Shown here in pieces: positions 1 through 4,775 of a DNA stretch of 5,077 nt. The stretch is taken from positions 1 to 5,077 of the forward strand of contig DAOWJX010000155.1 of the NCBI GenBank assembly GCA_030640155.1, written 5' to 3'. Every line of letters begins with the position of its first letter. The first letter of the stretch is position 1. This DNA comes from Candidatus Aegiribacteria sp. (GTDB lineage Bacteria; Fermentibacterota; Fermentibacteria; Fermentibacterales; JCC-6). Below the pieces are notes generated by a model. That model ran no database searches. It had not been told where the DNA came from and worked only from the letters and a program-made list of their open reading frames with translations. A program made the position numbers and the translations under genes.

Positions 1-38
1 CTTCAGATAATGTTTCAGTATTAACCAGCATATATAAT
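1..38. other. Short AT-rich non-coding edge
   Basis: This is the sequence just downstream of the membrane-protein gene that ends at 39. It is AT-rich, and I see no hairpin, T-tract or gene start in it. The end of the transcription unit therefore probably lies outside the window. Confidence 0.4.
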
Positions 39-1169
39 CTAATGGGTAATATTGCAGGAAGAACAATCGGTCGGACCACAACCAAGAGGATTCAGCATGA
101 GGAAAGTAAATCCTGAGTCAGGATGACAGCGAAAAGCATACATCTCAAGAAATGACTGTATCCCGTACCCGCGTTCGGAACACCAGGGTTCATATTCAAC
201 GGCGAAGGTTCTCATTCTCATACTCTCAAGGTATGCCTTGATGTTATCCTGCCAGGGAGACGTATCAATCCCTGATCTGGAATCGACCCATATAGGGGTA
301 ATAACAGCGGACAGTTCCGGAACTGAGCCGATCTGCTGCAACCAGTGATCTTTATCGAACAGGATAACCTTCAGTGGCGGGAGATTTGAGCGGCTTATCT
401 GTTCAGCCAGTTCAACTCCCCTGTCCTGCTCATCCTCCGCAAATGTCAGAATGTATAATGTATCGGAATCCTCAACTGAGAATATTGATATGTCAGCATC
501 TCTATGGGACTCATGAACTATCATATCAGCCAATTCCTGCCGCATTGAGGATTGTGATATCCATTGCGCAAGCCCTCTGATCCCTATTGCTCCGAAATAG
601 ATGGCAACGACAACAGCAATCACTCTGGCTGCCTTTGTAACCCAATCCTTCATCGTGAGAAGACCGAATACTGCAAAGGGAAGCATGTATACCGTGGTCC
701 CCGCGAAAAATCCAATGAAAAGCATCATGCCGCTGAGCGGACCACTGGTATTAAAAGCGCTGGTAATAGCAATGAGGAACGCGGGACAGATGGAAAATCC
801 GGTAAGGAATCCGAGCAGGAAAGCGCTTCTGGTAATTTTGAGCAGTTTTCCTGTCTGGCATCCTGAACAGGTTTTCCTGACTCTGACAACTGTAAGAAGA
901 AGATATACCGAGAAAAGCACATAACCGAACAGGACTAACGGAGTCCTGACGGAAGGGGGGATTACCCCTCCCAGCTGTCCTATAAGCGCTCCGAACATCG
1001 CGTATGCGATGAACCTTCCGGCGTTTAGCTTCAGGATCACCCACAATGCCTGAAATCCGGTTCGCTTCTCCCCCAGAATATAAACTCCGTAGACAGGACC
1101 ACAGGAAGCAAGACAGGTCAAACCTGTTGCCAGACCCAGAGACAGTCCTGCGCTCAATGATTCAAACAA
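39..1169 (-). CDS. DsbD/CcdA/UreH-like six-helix membrane protein with Cys-rich C-terminal domain
   Basis: Predicted inner-membrane protein of 376 aa. Residues 5-201 hold six hydrophobic segments in two similar halves. The first has LTCLASCGPV in helix 1 followed by NAGRFIAYAMFGALIG. The second has TGFSICPAFLIA in helix 4 followed by a glycine-rich segment. This is the pattern of the DsbD_2/UreH-like relatives of CcdA and DsbD, which move reducing equivalents or metals across the membrane. Cysteines sit in helix 1 (C19, C23), in helix 4 (C128) and in a basic loop as a CxxC pair (C101, C104). Lys/Arg-rich loops 1-2, 3-4 and 5-6 suggest both ends face outwards. The roughly 170-residue tail (205-376) is extra compared with the usual 200-240 aa family size and is unrecognised. 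It holds C330, C348 and a terminal C364/C369/C372 cluster. The start is TTG, with GGAAAGG 7 nt upstream. The gene lies 78 bp after the beta-barrel gene. The family call is fairly firm; the substrate is unknown. Confidence 0.8.
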   Translation of the reverse strand: MFESLSAGLSLGLATGLTCLASCGPVYGVYILGEKRTGFQALWVILKLNAGRFIAYAMFGALIGQLGGVIPPSVRTPLVLFGYVLFSVYLLLTVVRVRKTCSGCQTGKLLKITRSAFLLGFLTGFSICPAFLIAITSAFNTSGPLSGMMLFIGFFAGTTVYMLPFAVFGLLTMKDWVTKAARVIAVVVAIYFGAIGIRGLAQWISQSSMRQELADMIVHESHRDADISIFSVEDSDTLYILTFAEDEQDRGVELAEQISRSNLPPLKVILFDKDHWLQQIGSVPELSAVITPIWVDSRSGIDTSPWQDNIKAYLESMRMRTFAVEYEPWCSERGYGIQSFLEMYAFRCHPDSGFTFLMLNPLGCGPTDCSSCNITH

Positions 1170-1185
1170 AAGGCGGCCTTTCCAT
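1162..1185 (-). other. Possible 7-codon leader ORF overlapping the next gene's start
   Basis: An ATG at 1183-1185 opens a seven-codon frame (MERPPFV) that ends in TGA at 1162-1164, a few bases inside the membrane-protein gene in another frame. It has a weak TAAGG 5 nt upstream and lies directly after the stem-loop at 1192-1226. It could couple translation to the TTG start at 1169. It is so short that chance is a good explanation. Confidence 0.15.
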
Positions 1186-1191
1186 GAAAAC

Positions 1192-1226
1192 CTTACAGGG
1201 ACACGGAATGTGTCCCTGCTTGTAAG
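1192..1226 (-). terminator. Intergenic stem-loop, possible attenuator or weak terminator
   Basis: An inverted repeat in the 78-bp gap between the barrel gene and the membrane-protein gene. The inner stem CAGGGACAC/GTGTCCCTG is 9 bp with a 5-nt loop, and an outer stem CTTA/TAAG extends it past a 4-nt bulge. Read on the minus strand it is followed only by GGTTTTC, so the T-tract is poor. It may act as a partial terminator, an mRNA-processing or stability element, or an attenuator that lowers expression of the last gene. There is no useful T-run on the plus-strand side. Confidence 0.5.
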
Positions 1227-1247
1227 TATCCCAGGATAAAAGTAATG

Positions 1248-2444
1248 CTATAAACTCAGCGAACCCGGATAGAATTCCAGGCCTGTCCGCACACGCCACC
1301 AGACCTCAACTTCTTCCAGGTCAGTTCTTTCCTGCTCAATGATACCCCATACGCGAAGGGTGGTTCCTAGCTGATATTCCAGTCCGGGACCGAATATGAT
1401 CCGCTTTCTTGTAGCACTGGCTCCCGCAACCATGGTCGGGGTGCAGCGGGCTTCAGCATTTAGAAGAATTGATAATCCCCTGTAGAAATTGATTCTTGAG
1501 AATAGAACAGCGCGTTCAGTTCGGATCGAAGAAGTTGAAAGCTTACCTGACAATGTGATTACCGAGGGCACCTCCCTTGATCTCATAAAGTGGTAAAGAA
1601 TTCTGGACTCCGCGGATGTACAGGCTGATCTTGTTACACCGTCATCAAAATCTATAACAGATTCAAAGGTTGTGTTCACAGATACCGATGGAATGATCAT
1701 CTGAACCAGTCTGACCCTTGAGGTCAACCTGTCGGCAATATCGTGATCATTGAAATCCGAACCATCGTAAAAGGAATATGTCACATCACCATTAATGAAC
1801 ATGTTGGCAGGAAGGGATTGCGGCACAGTGGAAAGAGCAATATCTAACCTGCCCCATGCTGATTCGTAATCAATGAAATCAGAATTCGTTTTATGGTACA
1901 AACCTGACATGCTTATTGTAAACCCTGATACTTCATAGGACTGTCCAGCACTGATGCGGGTCTCAGTCCAGGCAAGATCGGAATCATCATCCTGCCGGAG
2001 ATCTCTATTCCAATACAACCCCTTGACAAAAAGATGACCAACCTCGAAAAGATTCGCTTCAAGGGAAAGACCGGGTCTTATGAAACCCTCTCTGTAAGCA
2101 ACTCCAGCCTGCACCGGAAGAACCAGTTCCGGCTTATCTCCCAGGTCAACAGTCCAGCATAGATCAGGATTTATGGTAACAGGTCCAACATGAACTATTA
2201 AGTCAATGTCAGTCTGGCTATAGGTATTAAGGATCCTTGGCACAATACCGGAGCTGTCCTCGTGAGAATACTGTTCCTCAAGGATAAGGGTCCAGTTCTC
2301 AGATCTCAGCATTCCTCCAAGCTCGAGTCTGCCTGGTTCAGGTGAAAGGCTGTCGCCGCCTGTCTGAACATCCATCCATCCGTCAAGAGAAACCGCGAAT
2401 ACAAGAGCTGGAAGAAGAAGCAATGAAAACGTTTTCCTGATCAT
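1248..2444 (-). CDS. Predicted outer-membrane beta-barrel protein
   Basis: Protein of 398 aa with no recognised family. It starts with a Sec signal peptide, MIRKTFSLLLLPALVFA, with a likely cut after VFA at residue 17. The remainder is a series of short amphipathic beta strands of alternating polar and hydrophobic residues, broken by Asp/Ser/Gly-rich turns (for example near DQ-type loops such as QDDDSD and DGSDFNDHD). This is typical of an outer-membrane barrel of perhaps 14-18 strands. The C-terminus ends in Leu, not the usual aromatic residue. The ATG at 2442-2444 is chosen because AAGGAG lies 10 nt upstream and the signal peptide begins there; an in-frame GTG at 2466-2468 has no better site. 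The start shares one base with the stop of the upstream lipoprotein gene (TGATG), which implies translational coupling. The barrel could be a porin-like sheath or docking site for the Fe-S proteins, but that role is inferred from context only. Confidence 0.7.
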   Translation of the reverse strand: MIRKTFSLLLLPALVFAVSLDGWMDVQTGGDSLSPEPGRLELGGMLRSENWTLILEEQYSHEDSSGIVPRILNTYSQTDIDLIVHVGPVTINPDLCWTVDLGDKPELVLPVQAGVAYREGFIRPGLSLEANLFEVGHLFVKGLYWNRDLRQDDDSDLAWTETRISAGQSYEVSGFTISMSGLYHKTNSDFIDYESAWGRLDIALSTVPQSLPANMFINGDVTYSFYDGSDFNDHDIADRLTSRVRLVQMIIPSVSVNTTFESVIDFDDGVTRSACTSAESRILYHFMRSREVPSVITLSGKLSTSSIRTERAVLFSRINFYRGLSILLNAEARCTPTMVAGASATRKRIIFGPGLEYQLGTTLRVWGIIEQERTDLEEVEVWWRVRTGLEFYPGSLSL

Positions 2445-2692
2445 CAGTATATCGCTCCTTCCGGACACTGCTCAACACATCTGTAGCAGAAGTGGCAAAG
2501 GGAAGGATCAATCACTGCATCACCGTCAATTACTTCTATGGAGCCGTAGGGAAAGACTTCAACACATTCTCCGCAACCGGTACAAGCATCGGTATCTACA
2601 ATCAGCTGGGTACTTTCAACCGGCCCCTTACATGCAGACAAAAGAATCAGGACAGCAGCCAGAATTACAAAAAACTTAGCGTATTGCGTCAT
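2444..2692 (-). CDS. Lipoprotein with 2[4Fe-4S] ferredoxin domain lacking one cluster Cys
   Basis: Protein of 82 aa. Residues 1-20 are a lipoprotein signal peptide with lipobox LSAC, so C21 should be lipidated and the protein anchored to a membrane outside the cytoplasm. The rest is one bacterial-type ferredoxin domain. The first motif is C37-x2-C40-x2-C43 followed by Phe at 47, where the fourth Cys should be, and then Pro48. The second motif is complete: C66-x2-C69-x2-C72-x3-C76-Pro. In this fold the fourth Cys of motif 1 binds the cluster held by motif 2, so that cluster would have three Cys ligands. It could be a [3Fe-4S] or open-site cluster, or be lost. The codon is TTT (2552-2554), one base from Cys TGT. 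The start overlaps the preceding ferredoxin gene by 17 bp, and an AGGGGG-like site lies upstream. The stop overlaps the barrel start. The product is clearly similar to the next ferredoxin upstream. Confidence 0.85.
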   Translation of the reverse strand: MTQYAKFFVILAAVLILLSACKGPVESTQLIVDTDACTGCGECVEVFPYGSIEVIDGDAVIDPSLCHFCYRCVEQCPEGAIY

Positions 2693-2912
2693 AGCTGCAC
2701 ACCCCCTGACAGAACCCGCATCCTATACAGGTCTGGGGATCTATATGAGATTTACCATCGATGATCTCTATCGCGTCAACCGGACAGACGAGTTCACAAT
2801 CTCCGCAACCGGTACACCTGGCACGATCAACCCTGTAGGCAATCTCTGCTACAGCTAATGATACAATGACCAGAAGCAGTATCGAAGTAAGAATAAGTGC
2901 TTTGCGGCTCAT
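2676..2912 (-). CDS. Exported minimal 2[4Fe-4S] ferredoxin
   Basis: Protein of 78 aa, predicted to carry electrons outside the cytoplasm. Residues 1-22 form a Sec-type signal peptide with a likely cut after AVA; if uncleaved it would act as an anchor. The mature part of about 56 aa is the size of a classic clostridial 2[4Fe-4S] ferredoxin. All eight Cys ligands are present: C33-x2-C36-x2-C39-x3-C43-Pro and C62-x2-C65-x2-C68-x3-C72. The last is followed by Ser instead of the usual Pro. There is no twin-arginine motif, which is unusual for an exported Fe-S protein. The ATG start overlaps the stop of the upstream gene as ATGA (2909-2912), and AGGGG lies about 8 nt upstream. The 3' end overlaps the next lipoprotein gene by 17 bp. 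Confidence 0.88.
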   Translation of the reverse strand: MSRKALILTSILLLVIVSLAVAEIAYRVDRARCTGCGDCELVCPVDAIEIIDGKSHIDPQTCIGCGFCQGVCSYDAIR

Positions 2913-3403
2913 TGTTCAATCCCCTGAAGGAAGATCTCCGTGCCTTCTTCGGACACGGCGAACAGGGCGAAATGAGTTCTGGTAGATGGCGCGAATATGG
3001 TATTGACTGGACAGACATATGTACACAGACCACAGGCTATACACAGTCCAGGACTTATTATCGCAATATCGTCAGCTCCCATTGTAATTGCGCCTACAGG
3101 ACACGCCGCAATACAGAGCTGGCAGGAGATGCAGCCACCCGGTTCAACGATAAATGCTCCTTCAATCATTACCGAACAGGGAAATACTCCTGCTGAATCG
3201 GAATAGATCGTAGCAAACACCGCGCCCCAGTCAGGATCGTCAGCATCATACTCCACCTGAGACCCTCTCAGTACGAGGTGCTGGTAATCACCTTCTACCG
3301 GATCCCACTGGAGGAGCCCGCCGTTTGCATCCTGTGAGTAGACAACCGAACCGGCAGCTAAAGAGGTCAGTATCAGAAAAATCACTGGAATAAACTTTTT
3401 CAC
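2909..3403 (-). CDS. Secreted protein with ferredoxin domain inserted in a beta-sandwich-like domain
   Basis: Protein of 164 aa. An N-terminal signal peptide (MKKFIPVIFLILTSLAAG onwards) is probably cut near residues 19-23, and there is no lipobox Cys. Residues 30-80 look like the first strands of an Ig/FN3-like beta-sandwich (LLQWDPVEGDYQHLVL). A complete 2[4Fe-4S] module follows at 88-137, with C91/C94/C97/C101-Pro and C121/C124/C127/C131-Pro. Residues 143-158 (THFALFAVSEEGTEIF) then look like the closing strands of the same sandwich. An extra Cys at 76 lies outside the motifs. The upstream gene has the same order and nearly the same spacing, so the two are probably paralogues. The GTG start at 3401-3403 has AGGTGG 7 nt upstream and overlaps the upstream stop as GTGA. 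It is likely an electron-carrier subunit of the same envelope assembly. The Fe-S motif is certain; the sandwich is inferred. Confidence 0.85.
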   Translation of the reverse strand: MKKFIPVIFLILTSLAAGSVVYSQDANGGLLQWDPVEGDYQHLVLRGSQVEYDADDPDWGAVFATIYSDSAGVFPCSVMIEGAFIVEPGGCISCQLCIAACPVGAITMGADDIAIISPGLCIACGLCTYVCPVNTIFAPSTRTHFALFAVSEEGTEIFLQGIEQ

Positions 3404-4221
3404 TCCTCAACCACCTGTCTTTTTAGTGACCAGAGCCCGTACTCATGGCATTGGATGTAGCATTGGCCGCAGTCAATGCATTTATCATAATCTATATGAA
3501 CCATCCCGGAATCCACTCCTGGTGTGTTCCAGTCCGGTGTGTACCAGATTGCATCAACAGGGCATCCGGGACCACAGTAATCAAGAAGAATGTAACACTC
3601 GTTAGCGCAATGGCCGCACCATCTCGGATCATTGAAGTAGCGGAGTCTGTAGCTTCCGGAGGCAGCAACAACTTCCGACGGGGCATCTCCATAACCCATG
3701 GCTCTGACAGCAAAGAAGTATGCCTGCCCGTATCTGCTGTCTGAGATAGCGTTTACGGGACATACCCGAACGCATTCACCACATGCAGTACACTTTTCCA
3801 GATCGATAACGGCTTTCCCCTCAATGAGATGCATGGCATCCTGCGGGCATGCGTCAATACACAAACCGCACCCGATACATGTGTTCTCGAACACCTCCGG
3901 CTGAACCTGAACATGCGCGACCATGCTGGTGCTGTCTCCAGTTGGAACCGAGGCTATCGGCACCGCAGTATCCCAGTTGGAATCATCTATGGGATTCGGT
4001 GATATCCTTATCTCATACCACTCCGCATCAGCAGCAGCTGTCCAGCGCAATGTAAATGTTGAAGTTTCTCCTTCGGCAAGATCACCATAGGTAAAGCCCG
4101 TATCCACTGTCAGTTCTGTGTCGAATTCAGGACCAGGGCCTGGTATCTGTTCCTGCGAAAGACAAGAGGCCATAACCACAGTCATGACCAGAAATATCAA
4201 AGGTATAGCTTGCTTACTCAA
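3400..4221 (-). CDS. Lipoprotein with FN3-like domain split by a ferredoxin plus a second Cys-rich module
   Basis: First gene of the operon, 273 aa. The signal peptide ends in a lipobox-like MASC, so C20 is the probable lipid anchor. Residues 35-112 resemble the early strands of a fibronectin type III domain (LRWTAAADAEWYEIRIS). A full 2[4Fe-4S] module interrupts it (C115/C118/C121/C125-Pro and C144/C147/C150/C154-Pro). AYFFAVRAMGYGDAPSEVV at about 168-186 then restores the FN3 closing strands. A C-terminal module (about 195-270) has an irregular Cys set, C202, C205, C209, C216 and C220-Pro, then a regular C248-x2-C251-x2-C254-x3-C258-His. It could bind one or two more clusters. The start is taken as TTG at 4219-4221 because AGGAGG lies 7 nt upstream; the GTG two codons earlier is only 1 nt from that site. 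The stop overlaps the next start (GTGA). There is no twin-arginine motif. It is likely the largest electron-carrying subunit; its function is unproven. Confidence 0.85.
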   Translation of the reverse strand: MSKQAIPLIFLVMTVVMASCLSQEQIPGPGPEFDTELTVDTGFTYGDLAEGETSTFTLRWTAAADAEWYEIRISPNPIDDSNWDTAVPIASVPTGDSTSMVAHVQVQPEVFENTCIGCGLCIDACPQDAMHLIEGKAVIDLEKCTACGECVRVCPVNAISDSRYGQAYFFAVRAMGYGDAPSEVVAASGSYRLRYFNDPRWCGHCANECYILLDYCGPGCPVDAIWYTPDWNTPGVDSGMVHIDYDKCIDCGQCYIQCHEYGLWSLKRQVVEE

Positions 4222-4227
4222 TTTCAC

Positions 4228-4234
4228 TCCTCCT
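4228..4234 (-). promoter_or_regulatory. Strong ribosome binding site deciding a TTG start
   Basis: On the minus strand this reads AGGAGGA. It lies 1 nt from the GTG at 4225-4227, too close for normal initiation, but 7 nt from the in-frame TTG at 4219-4221. The spacing favours TTG as the real start of the first lipoprotein gene. Confidence 0.6.
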
Positions 4235-4258
4235 GAAACTAATTCTGAATTCCGGGTA

Positions 4259-4287
4259 ACTATAATCCTGTAATGGCTTAATGTCAG
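4259..4287 (-). promoter_or_regulatory. Sigma-70-type promoter of the ferredoxin operon
   Basis: On the minus strand, CTGACA (4282-4287) and TATAGT (4259-4264) are separated by exactly 17 bp. Each matches the -35 and -10 consensus at five of six positions. Transcription would start near 4252, leaving a leader of about 30 nt that holds the AGGAGG site. A second, weaker pair (TTTACA and TTATAG, about 4306-4334) lies upstream in a very AT-rich stretch. No clear operator is visible. Confidence 0.6.
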
Positions 4288-4351
4288 CGATGTATATTCA
4301 TAGTACTATAATATGATATTGTTCCTGCTGTAAATCCATTACGGAAAACTC

Positions 4352-4380
4352 TTGCTGAACGAAAGTTTTCAAGGCATATT
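4352..4380 (+). promoter_or_regulatory. Possible promoter of the tRNA-Ser gene
   Basis: TTGCTG (4352-4357) and CATATT (4375-4380) are 17 bp apart on the plus strand, and the predicted start falls about 4 nt before the mature tRNA. Only three and four of six bases match the consensus. A better -10 (TATAAT, 4307-4312) lies further upstream but has no good -35. The tRNA must have a plus-strand promoter in this gap, but which one is uncertain. Confidence 0.3.
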
Positions 4381-4390
4381 CATCTCCCGC

Positions 4391-4482
4391 GGAGGGGTGC
4401 CGGAGCGGTTGAACGGGACGGTCTCGAAAACCGTTGACCCCCTATGTGGGGTCCGTGGGTTCGAATCCCACCCCCTCCGCCA
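4391..4482 (+). tRNA. tRNA-Ser (CGA anticodon), CCA encoded
   Basis: A complete class II tRNA that reads UCG codons. The 7-bp acceptor stem GGAGGGG (4391-4397) pairs with CCCCTCC (4472-4478), followed by discriminator G, the norm for serine, and an encoded CCA. The anticodon stem ACGGT/ACCGT closes the loop CTCGAAA with anticodon CGA at 4425-4427. A long variable arm (GACCCC/GGGGTC, about 4436-4453) is diagnostic of Ser-type tRNAs. The T arm is GTGGG-TTCGAAT-CCCAC. The 3' end is duplicated 137 bp downstream. Confidence 0.96.
4463..4482 (+). repeat. Direct repeat copy 1: 3' end of tRNA-Ser
   Basis: The last 20 bases of the tRNA, from the T loop through CCA, recur exactly at 4600-4619. The match begins inside the T loop, a segment commonly used as an attachment site by tRNA-targeting integrases. 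Confidence 0.85.
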
Positions 4483-4484
4483 TG

Positions 4485-4519
4485 AAAGTAACACCCCTGT
4501 TCATCGGGGGTTTACTTTT
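4485..4519 (+). terminator. Rho-independent terminator-like hairpin after tRNA-Ser
   Basis: Starting 3 nt after the tRNA, AAAGTAAC-ACCCC and GGGGG-TTTACTTT form a long stem with one small irregularity around a loop of about 7-8 nt. The 3' arm is T-rich and runs into TTTTA. It fits termination of the tRNA transcript. The A-rich 5' arm means it could also act on the other strand. Confidence 0.65.
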
Positions 4520-4570
4520 ATGCCGAAGCTGTTGATTCGGACCTTTAGTCGAAGACTGAAATGGTGAGTT

Positions 4571-4587
4571 TACACTGAGCGAGTGTA
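4571..4587 (+). repeat. Short hairpin inside the duplicated-end interval
   Basis: TACACT and AGTGTA form a 6-bp stem with a 5-nt loop GAGCG. It is followed by AGTCGAAG (4591-4598), an octamer also present at 4547-4554. The block has the look of a small dispersed intergenic repeat, but only one copy of the hairpin is in this window, so that cannot be confirmed here. Confidence 0.4.
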
Positions 4588-4599
4588 GTGAGTCGAAGT

Positions 4600-4619
4600 G
4601 AATCCCACCCCCTCCGCCA
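4600..4619 (+). repeat. Direct repeat copy 2: displaced tRNA-Ser 3' end, possible att remnant
   Basis: An exact 20-bp copy of the T-loop-to-CCA end of the upstream tRNA-Ser, without the rest of a tRNA before it. The 117 bp between the copies hold the terminator and small hairpins and no gene. This arrangement is what a tiny insertion or the scar of a lost integrative element at a tRNA would leave. No integrase is visible. Confidence 0.6.
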
Positions 4620-4775
4620 GGGTTAAATGTTTTCGAATACAGTTAAATTTGGCTCTACACCATAAACGGGGGCACATGTAATTAACAGGCGTAGTGCTCT
4701 GACAAGCTGCGGATTTCTCTGCAGTCTTCACTTAAACGGAACAATCCATCTAACACAGACTGAATTCATACTGAA
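4620..4775. other. Non-coding spacer with a weak hairpin
   Basis: There is no convincing gene here. A 7-bp stem with one G-T pair (CTGCGGA/TCTGCAG, 4707-4724, loop TTTC) lies about 50 nt past the stop of the right-edge gene and might weakly end its transcript, but it has no T-tract. The heptamer ACTGAAT occurs twice within 20 bp near 4760-4775, probably by chance. Confidence 0.35.

Noticed and set aside
564..1044. Overlapping ORFs on both strands inside the membrane-protein gene
   Set aside because: The six-helix frame explains the region. The alternatives are low-complexity shadows with no ribosome sites.
2445..2468. Longer start (GTG at 2466-2468) for the beta-barrel gene
   Set aside because: The ATG at 2442-2444 has AAGGAG 10 nt upstream, begins a clean signal peptide and overlaps the upstream stop as TGATG. 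The extension would add a polar stretch before the signal.
2492..3206. Plus-strand ORFs of 69-99 codons opposite the ferredoxin genes
   Set aside because: They are antisense to genes with clear Cys motifs and signal peptides. Their own products have no sensible start signals or domains.
3601..3625. WCGHC motif in the large lipoprotein, like the active site of protein disulfide isomerases
   Set aside because: It is embedded in a Cys-rich Fe-S-like module with no thioredoxin-fold sequence around it, so the match is probably accidental.
4352..4567. 71-codon plus-strand ORF across the tRNA
   Set aside because: It reads straight through an unmistakable tRNA-Ser and its terminator, so it is a chance frame.
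4620..4775. Second tRNA after the displaced tRNA 3' end
   Set aside because: Only the last 20 bases are present at 4600-4619. No acceptor 5' strand, D arm or anticodon arm precedes them and none follows.
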